Both the position numbers and the translations under genes were made by a program. The notes under the pieces are model-generated. The model saw only the letters and a list, made by a program, of their open reading frames with translations, was not told the origin of the DNA and made no database searches. 64,000 nucleotides of DNA from JAJYQH01 sp036261615 (GTDB lineage: Bacteria; Actinomycetota; Actinomycetes; Propionibacteriales; Propionibacteriaceae), in NCBI GenBank assembly GCA_036261615.1, contig DATAKK010000039.1, positions 1 to 64,000 on the forward strand, written 5' to 3'. Each line of letters begins with the position of its first letter. The first letter of the stretch is position 1. Shown here piece after piece: positions 25,859 to 34,737 of the stretch.

Positions 25859-26674
25859 GTGACCGACCCCCGAGAGCTCGAACGCCTGGCCATCGACGCC
25901 GCGGCCCGCGCGGGCGACCACCTGCGCGACCACCGGCCCCGACGGGTCGAGGTGGTGGCCACCAAGTCGAGTGACGTCGACATCGTCACCGCGATGGACC
26001 GCGCGGCCGAGGAGATGATCGTCGAGTACCTGCTGGCCGCCCGCCCGGACGACGGCGTCTTCGGCGAGGAGGGGAACTCCCGCGCCACCCGGTCGGGCGT
26101 CACCTGGGTGATCGACCCCATCGACGGCACGGTCAACTACCTCTACGCCCTTGACGACTACGGGGTCAGCATCGCCGCGGTCGAGGGCGACCCCGACCCG
26201 CGCACGTGGACGCCGCTCGCCGGCTGCGTGCACAACCCACCCCGCCGGCTCTCGTACCACGCGGCGGTCGGGCACGGGGCGTTCGCCGACGACCGTCCGC
26301 TCCGCGGTGCGACCAGCACCGGCCTCGCCGGCGCGCTCGTCGCCACCGGGTTCGGCTACCGGGCCGAGCGGCGGAAGCGGCAGGCGGAGATCGTCACCGC
26401 GCTGCTCGGGGAGGTGCGCGACATCCGGCGGCTGGGGGCGGCGTCCCTCGACCTGTGCCTCGTCGGCGACGGCCGCCTCGACGCGTACTACGAGCGTGGG
26501 TTGAGCCCGTGGGACCACGCCGCCGGCGCCCTCATCGCGCGCGAGGCCGGAGCCCTCGTGACCGGGGCCGACGGGGGTCCGGCCGACGCCGAGATGACCG
26601 TCGCCGCCGGCGTCCCGCTGCACGGCGAGCTGCTCGCCCGGCTGGCCGAACTGGACGCGTTCTCGGGGTACTGA
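25859..26674 (+). CDS. Inositol monophosphatase family protein
   Basis: 271 residues from GTG 25859. Mg-dependent phosphatase fold with the metal-binding motifs FGEEGN, WVIDPIDGTVNYLYALDDYG (near residue 85) and PWDHAAGALIAREAGA (near residue 220). Substrates could be inositol phosphate, histidinol phosphate or 3'-phosphonucleotides; the sequence does not decide. It is divergent from the antitoxin-like gene and 44 bp upstream of the BadF-type kinase, so the two may share a transcript. Confidence 0.9.
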   Translation: MTDPRELERLAIDAAARAGDHLRDHRPRRVEVVATKSSDVDIVTAMDRAAEEMIVEYLLAARPDDGVFGEEGNSRATRSGVTWVIDPIDGTVNYLYALDDYGVSIAAVEGDPDPRTWTPLAGCVHNPPRRLSYHAAVGHGAFADDRPLRGATSTGLAGALVATGFGYRAERRKRQAEIVTALLGEVRDIRRLGAASLDLCLVGDGRLDAYYERGLSPWDHAAGALIAREAGALVTGADGGPADAEMTVAAGVPLHGELLARLAELDAFSGY

Positions 26675-26718
26675 GCGCCCGCTTGACCGCGGCGCGGCCA
26701 CACGCTGAGCTAACCCCC

Positions 26719-27639
26719 ATGACCGACGCGATCCTGGCCCTCGACTGCGGCCAGTCCGGCACCCGCGGGCGCCTCACCACCGGCACGGGCGAGGCCCTGG
26801 CTCCCGACGTCGACCTGCCCGCGGTGCGCACCGACCTGCCGGTCATCGAACAGCTCGCCGGGTTCGCCGCCACCGTCATCGCCGCCGGCCACGAGGTCGC
26901 CACGGTCGCGCTCGGCGTCACCGGCCTCACCGAGGACGACCGTCCCGAGACCCTGCTGGGCCTGCTCGCCCCACACGGTGTGACACGCGTCGCGCTCGCC
27001 CACGACTCGATCACCAGCTACCTCGCCGCGCTCGGCGCGGACCCGGGAGTCGTCGTCGCCAGCGGCACCGGCGTCGTGACCCTCGCCGTCGGAGCCGAGC
27101 GGATCGCCCGCGTCGACGGCTGGGGCTACATCATGGGCGACGCCGGGTCGGGCTGGTGGATCGGGCGCGAGGGCCTGGTGTCGGGCATGCGCGCCTTCGA
27201 CGGACGTGGCGGCAGCGAGGGGATGCTCGCGGCGATCCGGCGCGACTTCGGCGCCCCCGCCGGCGCGTACATGCTGCTGCAGGCCGATCCGGGGCGGGTG
27301 CAGCGAGTCGCCAGCTACGCGCGGCTCGTCCTCGACCTCGCGGCCGAGGGGGACGCCGCCTGCCGCGACATCGTCGTCCGCGCCGCTGGGGAACTCGCCG
27401 ACTCGGCCGCCACCGGGCTGCGCCTCGTGGGTGAGACCGATGGACCCCGGGCGGCGGGCCTCGGGGGCATCTTCCGCTCGCCGCTCATGGCCGAGTCGTT
27501 CGCGGCCCAGTTGGCGGCGATGGTGCCCGGCGCCCGGGTGGTGCCGCCCCGCGGAGCGGGGCTGGACGGCGCGGCGCTGCTCGCGCGGCTGCCCGGCGAC
27601 CACCCGTTGCGGGCGGCGTTCGGCGAGGCGGAGGCCTGA
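26719..27639 (+). CDS. BadF/N-acetylglucosamine-kinase-type ATPase
   Basis: 306 residues of the ASKHA sugar-kinase fold. Phosphate-1 motif AILALDCGQSGTRGRL at the N-terminus, phosphate-2 region VVVASGTGVVTLAVG near residue 112, and GDAGSGWWIGREGL near residue 140, as in GlcNAc and glucosamine kinases. The adenosine motif is AAGLGGIFRSPL near residue 240. ATG 26719. It ends three bases before the convergent purQ stop, with no terminator hairpin between. Confidence 0.85.
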   Translation: MTDAILALDCGQSGTRGRLTTGTGEALAPDVDLPAVRTDLPVIEQLAGFAATVIAAGHEVATVALGVTGLTEDDRPETLLGLLAPHGVTRVALAHDSITSYLAALGADPGVVVASGTGVVTLAVGAERIARVDGWGYIMGDAGSGWWIGREGLVSGMRAFDGRGGSEGMLAAIRRDFGAPAGAYMLLQADPGRVQRVASYARLVLDLAAEGDAACRDIVVRAAGELADSAATGLRLVGETDGPRAAGLGGIFRSPLMAESFAAQLAAMVPGARVVPPRGAGLDGAALLARLPGDHPLRAAFGEAEA

Positions 27640-27642
27640 GCC

Positions 27643-28323
27643 TCAGCTGCGCCCGGCGAGGAAGCTGAGCACCGAGGAGAAGAACCGCCGCCCGTCGAGG
27701 CTCGGCGAGGTGAGCGGCTCGACGCAGTGCTCGGGGTGCGGCATGAGGCCGACGACGTTGCCCCGCTCGTTGGTGATGCCCGCGATGTCGTGGTTCGACC
27801 CGTTGGGATTGCCGTGGGCGTAGCGGAACACAACCTGGTTGTTGTCCTCGAGCCGCTTGAGGGTCTCGGGGTCGGCCTGGTAGTTGCCCTCGCCGTTCTT
27901 CAGCACGATCGTGATCTCTTCGCCCTTGGCGAAGTCGCACGTCCACACCGTGTCGTTGGTCTCGACCCGCAGCGGCTGGTCGACGCAGACGAAGTGGCGC
28001 TGCTCGTTGCGGATCATCGCCCCCGGCAGCAGGTGCGACTCGCACAGCACCTGGAAGCCGTTGCAGATGCCCAGCACCGGCATGCCCTTGTCGGCGGCGG
28101 CGATCACCTCGTTCATCACCGGGGAGAACCGGGCGATCGCCCCGCAGCGCAGGTAGTCGCCGTAGGAGAAGCCGCCCGGCAGGATGATGGCGTCGATCCC
28201 GTCGAGGGAGTCGGACGCGTGCCACAGCTCGACCGGCTCGGCGCCGGCCAGACGCACGGCGCGGACCGCGTCGTGGTCGTCGAGGCTGCCCGGGAAGGTG
28301 ACCACGCCGATGCGTGCGCTCAC
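27643..28323 (-). CDS. purQ: Phosphoribosylformylglycinamidine synthase subunit PurQ (glutaminase)
   Basis: Class I glutamine amidotransferase subunit supplying ammonia to PurL. 226 residues. Nucleophile elbow PVLGICNGFQVL (Cys near residue 86), oxyanion region LPGGFSYGDYLR, and the His/Glu pair in FRYAHGNPNG and MPHPEHCVEPL near the C-terminus. It overlaps purS by four bases, giving coupled translation. Confidence 0.96.
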   Translation of the reverse strand: MSARIGVVTFPGSLDDHDAVRAVRLAGAEPVELWHASDSLDGIDAIILPGGFSYGDYLRCGAIARFSPVMNEVIAAADKGMPVLGICNGFQVLCESHLLPGAMIRNEQRHFVCVDQPLRVETNDTVWTCDFAKGEEITIVLKNGEGNYQADPETLKRLEDNNQVVFRYAHGNPNGSNHDIAGITNERGNVVGLMPHPEHCVEPLTSPSLDGRRFFSSVLSFLAGRS

Positions 28324-28628
28324 AGCTGGTAGTCCTCCGCGACGGCGGGCGTCTCGGACGCCGTGTCGTCCCCGGCGCCCACCGGCGCCTGGTCGACCTG
28401 CACGTCGAAGGCCTCGATCACGGTGTTGGCGAGCAGCGTCTCGGCGGCGCGGCGGATGTCGGCGAGCCGGTCGGCGGTGAGTTCGCCGTCGACCTCGATC
28501 TCGAAGCGCTTGCCCTGGCGCACGCTCAGGCCGTCGTAGCCGAGGCGCTTGAGGGCGCCGGTGACGGCCTTGCCCTGCGGGTCAAGGATCTCGGGTTTGG
28601 GCATCACAGCGACAACGACGCGGGCCAT
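28320..28628 (-). CDS. purS: Phosphoribosylformylglycinamidine synthase subunit PurS
   Basis: 102 residues from ATG 28628 (MARVVVAVMPKPEILDPQGK), the usual PurS start. Motif GYDGLSVRQGKRFEIEVDGE and a C-terminal helix region follow. The tail after about residue 82 (QAPVGAGDDTASETPAV) is longer and more acidic than the compact family core. It links PurL and PurQ in the FGAM synthase complex and lies ten bases downstream of purC. Confidence 0.95.
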   Translation of the reverse strand: MARVVVAVMPKPEILDPQGKAVTGALKRLGYDGLSVRQGKRFEIEVDGELTADRLADIRRAAETLLANTVIEAFDVQVDQAPVGAGDDTASETPAVAEDYQL

Positions 28629-28638
28629 GGCGTGGATC

Positions 28639-29550
28639 CTATCCGAGGTCGGCGGGGAGGTCGGCATCGAGCCGCAGCGCCCGACCGGTGAGGCGCTCGT
28701 ACGCCTCGAGGTAGCGGGCGCGGGTGGCGGCCACGATGTCGGCGGGCAGCGCGGGCGGGGCCTGGTCGCCCCGGCGGTCCCACCCGGACTCCCTCACCAG
28801 CCAGTCGCGGAGGAACTGCTTGTCGAAGGAGTCCTGACGAACGCCGGGCTGCCAGGTGGCGGCGTCCCAGAAGCGCGAGGAGTCGGGGGTGAGCACCTCG
28901 TCGGCGACGACCATCGTGCCGTCGGGTCGCAGCCCGAACTCGAACTTCGTGTCGGCGAGGATGATGCCCCGCCCCTCCGCGATCGCCGCCGCCCGGGTAT
29001 AGAGGGCCAGGGTGAGGTCCCTCAGCCGCTCCCCCACGTCGCGGCCGACGGTGCCGACCATCGTCTCGAAGTCGACGTTCTCGTCGTGTTCGCCCATCGG
29101 CGCCTTGGTGGCGGGGGTGAAGATCGGCTCGGGCAGCCGCGAGCCGTCGACCAGCCCCGGGGGCAGCGGGACGCCGCACACGCTCCCGTCGGCCTGGTAC
29201 TCGGCCCACCCCGAGCCGGTGAGGTAGCCGCGGGCGACGCACTCGACCGGGATCATCTCCAGCGGCTCGCAGACCAGGGCCCGGCCGCGGACGGCGTCCG
29301 GCACGTCACGGGAGACGACGTGGTTGGCGACGATGTCGGCGACCTGGTCGAACCACCACAGCGACAGCTGGGTGAGCACGACCCCCTTGTCGGGAATGGT
29401 CGGCGTGAGCACGAAGTCGTAGGCGGAGACGTTGTCGGTCGCCACCATGAGGAGGTTGTCGTCGGGCAGCCGGTAGAGCTCGCGGACCTTGCCCGCATGC
29501 ACGAGAGGCAGTCCCAGGGAGGTGTACTGGGCGGAGTCTTGGGGCACCAT
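28639..29550 (-). CDS. purC: Phosphoribosylaminoimidazole-succinocarboxamide synthase (SAICAR synthetase)
   Basis: 303 residues from ATG 29550 (MVPQDSAQYTSLGLPLVHAG). ATP-dependent ligation of aspartate to CAIR. Signature motifs GKVRELYRLPDDNLLMVATD (near residue 20), AYDFVLTPTIPDKG, VARGYLTGSGWAEYQ, ILADTKFEFGL and VLTPDSSRFW. First gene of the purC-purS-purQ unit on the minus strand. Confidence 0.96.
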   Translation of the reverse strand: MVPQDSAQYTSLGLPLVHAGKVRELYRLPDDNLLMVATDNVSAYDFVLTPTIPDKGVVLTQLSLWWFDQVADIVANHVVSRDVPDAVRGRALVCEPLEMIPVECVARGYLTGSGWAEYQADGSVCGVPLPPGLVDGSRLPEPIFTPATKAPMGEHDENVDFETMVGTVGRDVGERLRDLTLALYTRAAAIAEGRGIILADTKFEFGLRPDGTMVVADEVLTPDSSRFWDAATWQPGVRQDSFDKQFLRDWLVRESGWDRRGDQAPPALPADIVAATRARYLEAYERLTGRALRLDADLPADLG

Positions 29551-29717
29551 GACAGCGTAGGGCCGCCGGGCGGGCGGCCGGTGCGAGCACGCCCGCACTG
29601 GGCACCCCCGAGGGGGTGTGATCGGGCGTGGTCCCTTCCCGTGGTCCCGGGTCACCGGTAGCGTCCTGTAAATCCGCACCGGAATCCGCCGGCGCGGGTG
29701 ATGCGGAAAGGTGACCC

Positions 29718-29864
29718 ATGATCGCGCTCGGAATCATCCTGCTGATCGTCGGACTATTGGTCGCGTCGTTGAAGGTCCTCATCACGATCGGCCTCGTGCT
29801 CATCGTGATCGGACTCATCCTCAACTTCGTGCCGATCGGCGGCAGCCGCCGTCGTGTGTGGTAG
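29718..29864 (+). CDS. Small hydrophobic membrane protein (DUF6131-like)
   Basis: 48 residues: two closely spaced hydrophobic segments (about 2-15 and 21-38) with a basic end GGSRRRVW. It resembles short actinobacterial membrane proteins of the MIALGII type. Function is unknown. The ATG is preceded by GAAAGGTGACCC. It is divergent from purC. Confidence 0.75.
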   Translation: MIALGIILLIVGLLVASLKVLITIGLVLIVIGLILNFVPIGGSRRRVW

Positions 29865-29899
29865 CAAGCACCTGACCACATGACCGTCCGGGGTCGACG

Positions 29900-30916
29900 T
29901 CAGGGCGCAAGCCAGACGTCGACCTCGGACAACCATCGGGCCTTGTCGGCATCGCCTGCCGTCGAGGCCCGAATGCTTGCCCGGGCAAGGTCGGCCAGTT
30001 CCGCATCACTGAAGCCGTGCACGTCCCGGGCGATCCGGTACTGATCCGTCAGCCGCGACAGGAACAACAGCGGGTCGTCGGCCCCCAGCGCGACCTGGGC
30101 ACCGGCGTCCACGAGCCGGCGCAGGGGCACGTCGGCCGCCGTCGGGAACACCCCGAGCCGCACGTTGGACGCCGGGCAGACCTCCAGGGCGATACCCAGC
30201 TCGACGATCCGATCCAGCACGTGCGGCGCCTCCACGCTCCGGACGCCGTGACCCAGCCGGGTCGGGCGCAGGTCGCCGACCACCTTCGCGACGTGATCCG
30301 GCCCCAGCAGTTCCCCGGCGTGCGGCACCGCCGCCAGCCCCGCCCGGCGGACGATCCGGAACGCACCCTCCCACTCCGAGGTCTCACCGCGGCGCTCGTC
30401 GTTGCTCAGGCCGAAGCCGACGACCTCACCCGCCCCGGTGCCGGCGTACCGCACCGCCAGCCGGGCGAGGGTGCGGGCGTCCAGCGGATGGCGCAACCGG
30501 GAGGCGGCGACGATGATCGCCACCTGCACCCCGGTGACGCCGCTCGCCGCCCGGGCCTCGTCGAGGATGATCTCCATCGCCGCGGTGAGGCCGCCCACCG
30601 AGGGGGCGTAGGTCGAGGGGTCCACCTGTAGTTCGAGCCGGCGCGAGCCCTCCCGGGCGTCGTCGGCGGCCGCCGCGCGGACGACGGTGCGCAGCGCCTC
30701 CTCGCCATTGACCACGGCGCGCGCCATGTCGTAGTTGCGCTGGAACCGGTACCAGCCCCGCCGGTCGTAGGGGACGTCGAGGGCCACCTCGTCGACGAGG
30801 CTCTCGGGCACCGCCACCCCGGCCCGCGCGGCCAGCCGCCGCAGGGTGGGCACACTCATCGACCCGGTGAAGTGCAGGTGCAGATGCGCCTTCGGCAGCA
30901 GGTCGAGGTCGCGCAT
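29900..30916 (-). CDS. add: Adenosine deaminase family protein
   Basis: Zinc-dependent deamination of adenosine to inosine (or a related aminopurine/adenine) in purine salvage. 338 residues from ATG 30916 (MRDLDLLPKAHLHLHFTGSM). Metal His pair HLHLH near residue 12, third His and catalytic Glu region VPHAGELLG near residue 215, LGHGVRSVEAP, and metal Asp in LGADDPLLFLS near residue 290. The change of the usual LDGS to FTGS after the HxH motif hints at an altered substrate pocket. Confidence 0.88.
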   Translation of the reverse strand: MRDLDLLPKAHLHLHFTGSMSVPTLRRLAARAGVAVPESLVDEVALDVPYDRRGWYRFQRNYDMARAVVNGEEALRTVVRAAAADDAREGSRRLELQVDPSTYAPSVGGLTAAMEIILDEARAASGVTGVQVAIIVAASRLRHPLDARTLARLAVRYAGTGAGEVVGFGLSNDERRGETSEWEGAFRIVRRAGLAAVPHAGELLGPDHVAKVVGDLRPTRLGHGVRSVEAPHVLDRIVELGIALEVCPASNVRLGVFPTAADVPLRRLVDAGAQVALGADDPLLFLSRLTDQYRIARDVHGFSDAELADLARASIRASTAGDADKARWLSEVDVWLAP

Positions 30917-30956
30917 CACCCGATCGTGCCACAGCGGTCGAGAGCGTCCCCCGAGG

Positions 30957-31997
30957 TCAGCGGCGCAGCGCCTGGGGCTGGAGGGCCGGGTTGACGTAGG
31001 CGCTGTCGAACGGGTTGACCGAGGTGCCGGGCGCGACGATCTCGTCGATCCGGTCGAGCATCTCCGGGCTGAGCCGCACCTCGGTGGCGGGCAGCTGGGT
31101 GACCAGCTGGTCCATGGTGCGCGGGCCGATGATCGCGGAGGTGACGCCCGGGTGGTTGATGACGAAGGCGATCGCGAGTTCGACGAGCGACATGCCGTGC
31201 TCGTCGGCCAGCCGTCCCAGGGCGTCGGCGGCGTCCAGCTTGGCGACGTTGGCGGGGTCCGAGAGGTCGTAGCGGTGCTCGAACATGCCCCCGCCCTGCG
31301 CCTGCCGGCCGGGCGACGGCTTGGCGTTCTCGGTGTTGTCCTTGCGCCACTTGCCGCTGAGCCAGCCGGCGGCCAGCGGGGAGTAGCAGATGACGCTGAG
31401 CTTGTGCCGGATGGCGGTGGGCAGCACGTCGTTCTCGATGCCCCGCACGAGCAGCGAGTAGGACGCCTGCTCGCTGACGAAGCGCTGGAACCCGCGGCGC
31501 TCGGCCGCCCATTGCGCCTCGACGATCTGGCTGCCCTGGAAGGCGGAGTGCCCGACGTAGAGCACCTTGCCCTGGTGGACGAGGTCGCTGAGCGCCGACA
31601 GCGTCTCCTCGATCGCCGTGCCCGGGTTGGGGCGGTGGAGTTGGTAGAGGTCGATGTGGTCGGTGCGCAGCCGGCGCAGCGAGTTCTCGACCTCGGCGAC
31701 GATCCACCGGCGGGACGCCCCGCGCTGGTTGGGGTCCCCGCCCATCTGGCCCTGGAACTTGGTGGCGAGCACGACGTCGTCACGCCGCGACTGCAGCGCC
31801 TTGCCGACGATCTCCTCCGACTCCCCGGCGGAGTACACGTCGGCCGTGTCGACGAAATTGATGCCGGCGTCCAGCGCGGTGTTGATGATCCGGGCGCAGT
31901 CGTCGTGGTCGGCGTTGTTCCTGCCCCCGAACATCATCGTCCCCAGGCAGAGGGAGCTCACCCGGACGCCGGTGTCTCCCAAGGGTCGGTACTCCAT
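30957..31997 (-). CDS. Aldo/keto reductase
   Basis: 346 residues from ATG 31997 (MEYRPLGDTGVRVSSLCLGT). NADPH-dependent reductase with a TIM-barrel fold. Catalytic tetrad: Asp and Tyr in DTADVYSAGESE, Lys in LATKFQGQM, His in YQLHRPNPGT. Cofactor region SAIIGPRTMDQL near residue 290. This resembles the YajO/YghZ-like group; the physiological substrate is unknown. It ends 40 bp upstream of the adenosine deaminase start. Confidence 0.9.
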   Translation of the reverse strand: MEYRPLGDTGVRVSSLCLGTMMFGGRNNADHDDCARIINTALDAGINFVDTADVYSAGESEEIVGKALQSRRDDVVLATKFQGQMGGDPNQRGASRRWIVAEVENSLRRLRTDHIDLYQLHRPNPGTAIEETLSALSDLVHQGKVLYVGHSAFQGSQIVEAQWAAERRGFQRFVSEQASYSLLVRGIENDVLPTAIRHKLSVICYSPLAAGWLSGKWRKDNTENAKPSPGRQAQGGGMFEHRYDLSDPANVAKLDAADALGRLADEHGMSLVELAIAFVINHPGVTSAIIGPRTMDQLVTQLPATEVRLSPEMLDRIDEIVAPGTSVNPFDSAYVNPALQPQALRR

Positions 31998-32132
31998 GAC
32001 GGTCCTTCCGATTGTCGACGGGTGTGCTCCTACGCTAACCGGCGCGGGGCGCGGGTGACAGGCCCTGCCATCACCCCTTCCACCGGGTGGGTCGCTATTG
32101 CCCCGGTGGGGCGCATGCGCGAGCATGGCCCG

Positions 32133-32948
32133 ATGCGGCCACCCGATCGATCCCGATCCACCGTCGTGCTCGGGTTCGCCATCGCCGGGCTGGCGGTGCG
32201 GTTCTGGCCCGGCACGGCCGTGGAACGGGTCACCCGGGCGATCTCGGCGTCCGGCAGCCGGCTGGCCCCGGCCGCGAGCGCGTTCTGGATCGACTGGTTG
32301 CTCGTCGTGTCGCTCGTCGCGTACGCGGTGTGGCAGGCCCGGCCGCGGCAACGGCGGCGCGCGGTGCACCGCCGGATCGCCTGGTTCGCCCCGGCCGTGG
32401 CGTTCGTGGACGCCGCCTGGCCGGTCGTGCTCGTCGCGCCCTGGCCGTTGGCGCTGCGGCTCACGGTGGTGACGCTGCTGCTCGTCGCGCTCACCGTCGT
32501 CCTCGTGGTCATCGTGCACCGGATCGACCGGGCGCCCGACCTCCGGCACGTCGACCTCTACCTGCTCGACCTCACCTTCGGCGTGCACCTGGGGTGGACG
32601 ACGGCGCTGGCGGTCTCGAGCTTCGCCGCCACGGCGCTCGCGCTCGGCCTGCACCCCGCGTGGTGGCTCGCCGACGTGCTCGCGGCGGTCGCGCTGCTGG
32701 TGGTCGGCGGCCTGGTCACGTGGTGGTGCCTCTGGCTCGGCGACCGGGTCGCCGTCGCCGGGTCGGCGGCATGGGGGCTGGTCTGGATCGCGGTGGCGCG
32801 CCTCACCGGGCACCCCCACTCCGTCGTCGTGGCGCTGGTGGCTGGCCTCATGGCCCTGCACGTTCTCGGCGTGACGTGGTGGCGCGGGCGGCATCGGGTC
32901 GGCACCCCAGTCCTCCCGCCGTGGAGCGACGCGCACGCCTCCAGCTAG
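32133..32948 (+). CDS. Multi-pass membrane protein, possibly TspO/MBR-like
   Basis: 271 residues with about seven to eight hydrophobic segments and many Trp residues. The order FWIDWLLVVSLVAYAVWQAR then RIAWFAPAVAFVDAAWPVVL and VHLGWTTALAVSSFAATA recalls the actinobacterial tryptophan-rich (TspO-related) membrane proteins, but key residues could not be checked. No neighbour gives a function. ATG 32133 was chosen; the reading frame is open far upstream without similarity. Confidence 0.6.
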   Translation: MRPPDRSRSTVVLGFAIAGLAVRFWPGTAVERVTRAISASGSRLAPAASAFWIDWLLVVSLVAYAVWQARPRQRRRAVHRRIAWFAPAVAFVDAAWPVVLVAPWPLALRLTVVTLLLVALTVVLVVIVHRIDRAPDLRHVDLYLLDLTFGVHLGWTTALAVSSFAATALALGLHPAWWLADVLAAVALLVVGGLVTWWCLWLGDRVAVAGSAAWGLVWIAVARLTGHPHSVVVALVAGLMALHVLGVTWWRGRHRVGTPVLPPWSDAHASS

Positions 32949-33008
32949 GACATCTGTTTCCGTGGGTTTTCCCGGCGGGCGGTTGGGCACGGGTGGTTAG
33001 AGTTGCTC

Positions 33009-33752
33009 ATGACGCCGATCCGGTGGATCCACCTGGTCCTCGACGTGCCCGACGAAGGCCTGGCCGAGGCGAAGCGCTTTTGGGCGGCTGTGTCCCGCTC
33101 GACCGTGTCCGATTCCGCCGACGGCGGCGACGGCCACACCACCCTCCTCCCGCAGGCTGGCAGCCCCTGGCTGCGGCTCAGCCGCACCGACTCCGAGTTC
33201 CCCGGGGCCCATCTCGACCTCGTCGTCGACGATCCCGACGCGGCGGCCGCCGAGGCGCTGGGCCTCGGAGCGCGCGAGGTCGACGGCGACGGCGGCCTCC
33301 GCCGGTTCCGGTCGCCGGCCGGGGTGCTCTTCTGCCTCCTCCCGAGCAGCCCGGACGCCGCCGGCGTCCAGGACCGCAGCCCGGACGTGCTCGTCGACCA
33401 GGCCTGCCTCGACGTCCCCAGCCCCCGGTTCGACGAGGAGGTCGACTTCTGGCACGCGCTCACCGGGTGGGCGGTGCAGCCCGCCCGCTATCCCGAGTTC
33501 TCGGCGCTCGCCCGCCCCGCCGGGGTGCCCGTGCGGCTGAGCTTCCAGCGGGTCGGTGACCCCGAGGCGGGCATCCATCCCGACCTGGCCTGCCGCCGCT
33601 CCAAGCTCGCGCAGCGCGAGCACGAAGAGCTGGGGGCGGTGTTCGACCACCGGCGTCCACGCTGGACCGTCATGGTCGGGCCCTCCGGCGTGCGCTACTG
33701 CCTCACCGACCGCGACCCCGCGACGGGCCTTTGGGGGCAACCACCAGCGTGA
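33009..33752 (+). CDS. VOC (glyoxalase/bleomycin-resistance) family protein
   Basis: 247 residues from ATG 33009 (MTPIRWIHLVLDVPDE); a TTG six bases earlier is possible. Two repeated beta-alpha-beta-beta-beta modules are seen: the first ends RFRSPAGVLFCLLPS (near 115), the second starts LVDQACLDVPSPRFDEEVDF and ends VMVGPSGVRYCLTDRDP. Metal ligands are not fully evident. The substrate is unknown. It overlaps the convergent lipid-kinase-like gene by 50 bp. Confidence 0.82.
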   Translation: MTPIRWIHLVLDVPDEGLAEAKRFWAAVSRSTVSDSADGGDGHTTLLPQAGSPWLRLSRTDSEFPGAHLDLVVDDPDAAAAEALGLGAREVDGDGGLRRFRSPAGVLFCLLPSSPDAAGVQDRSPDVLVDQACLDVPSPRFDEEVDFWHALTGWAVQPARYPEFSALARPAGVPVRLSFQRVGDPEAGIHPDLACRRSKLAQREHEELGAVFDHRRPRWTVMVGPSGVRYCLTDRDPATGLWGQPPA

Positions 33753-34656
33753 GCGCACCGGGACGCACGCCCACCTGCAACCGGCTCACCCCCTGGACGA
33801 CATCCCCGTCGAGTTGCACCGGTTGCCGGTGCCGCGGCTCGACGACCAGGCTCGTCACCGGTTCCTGCCGCAGGCCCGCGACCGCCCCGCTGAGGTCGAA
33901 GATGCCCTTCGCCGCGATCCCCGCCCAGTGCCTCGCCGTCGACGCGGTCACCACGAGGTTCTCGAGCACCCCGTCGTCGGCCATCGAGGCGTGCGTGATC
34001 CGCAGCCCCCCGGGCAGCCGGCCGCAGTTGACGACGAGCACGCTCCACGCCTCGACCTGCCGCCCCGGGTCGTCGTCGCGGTGCAGGGTCATGGCGGTGG
34101 GCCGGTGCAGCATCGTCCGGGCCGCCGGGCCCAGGTAGGCGAGCCAGCCGACCCGGCGCTTGAGCACCGCCGGCACCCGGTGCACGGTGAGCGCGTCGTG
34201 GCCGATCCCGGTGAGCACGAGGAAGCTCTCCTCCTGCCGGCCGTGCCGGGTGGTGAGGGTCGCCGAGCCGAGGTCGACCCGGGCGCGCTCGCCCTGCAGG
34301 GCGACGTGCACGGACGCCGCCAGCGTTCGGGGTGCCAGCCGCAGGTTGCGGGCGAACAGGTTGGCGGTGCCGAGCGGGACGACCGCCAGGGCGACCGGCG
34401 TCCCGGCGAGTTCGTGGGCGACCTGCCGCACCGTCCCGTCGCCGCCGATCACCACGACGATGTCGGCTCCCTCCCGGCGCGCCCTGCGGGCCTGGGAACC
34501 GCCCGGCTCCGCCACCGTCGTCGGCAGGACGAGCGGCGGGGGCCAGCCGAGCCGGTGCGCCTCCGCGCACACGAGGTCCTGGGCCTCCCGGGCGCTCCGG
34601 GCCACCGGGTTGACGACGACGACCACCCGCTGCGGACCCTGGGGGTCGAACGGCAC
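33703..34656 (-). CDS. Diacylglycerol/lipid kinase family protein
   Basis: 317 residues. ATP-binding and catalytic motifs of the DAGK domain: VVVVVNPVARSA near residue 12, IVVVIGGDGTVRQVAHEL near residue 67, and VPLGTANLFARNL near residue 93. The C-terminal half (ITHASMADDGVLENLVV, QLDGDVV) matches the YegS-like lipid kinase fold. It phosphorylates a membrane lipid or sphingoid-like substrate, not determinable here. GTG start at 34656. Its 3' end overlaps the VOC gene by 50 bp in opposite direction. Confidence 0.88.
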   Translation of the reverse strand: MPFDPQGPQRVVVVVNPVARSAREAQDLVCAEAHRLGWPPPLVLPTTVAEPGGSQARRARREGADIVVVIGGDGTVRQVAHELAGTPVALAVVPLGTANLFARNLRLAPRTLAASVHVALQGERARVDLGSATLTTRHGRQEESFLVLTGIGHDALTVHRVPAVLKRRVGWLAYLGPAARTMLHRPTAMTLHRDDDPGRQVEAWSVLVVNCGRLPGGLRITHASMADDGVLENLVVTASTARHWAGIAAKGIFDLSGAVAGLRQEPVTSLVVEPRHRQPVQLDGDVVQGVSRLQVGVRPGALTLVVAPKGPSRGRGR

Positions 34657-34737
34657 GGGCCGGTGGATGAGGGGCGGGTGCGACCGGCGTCCCCGCCGCC
34701 GGCGCCCGGACGCCGGGAGGTTGGAGATCTCCGCCCC

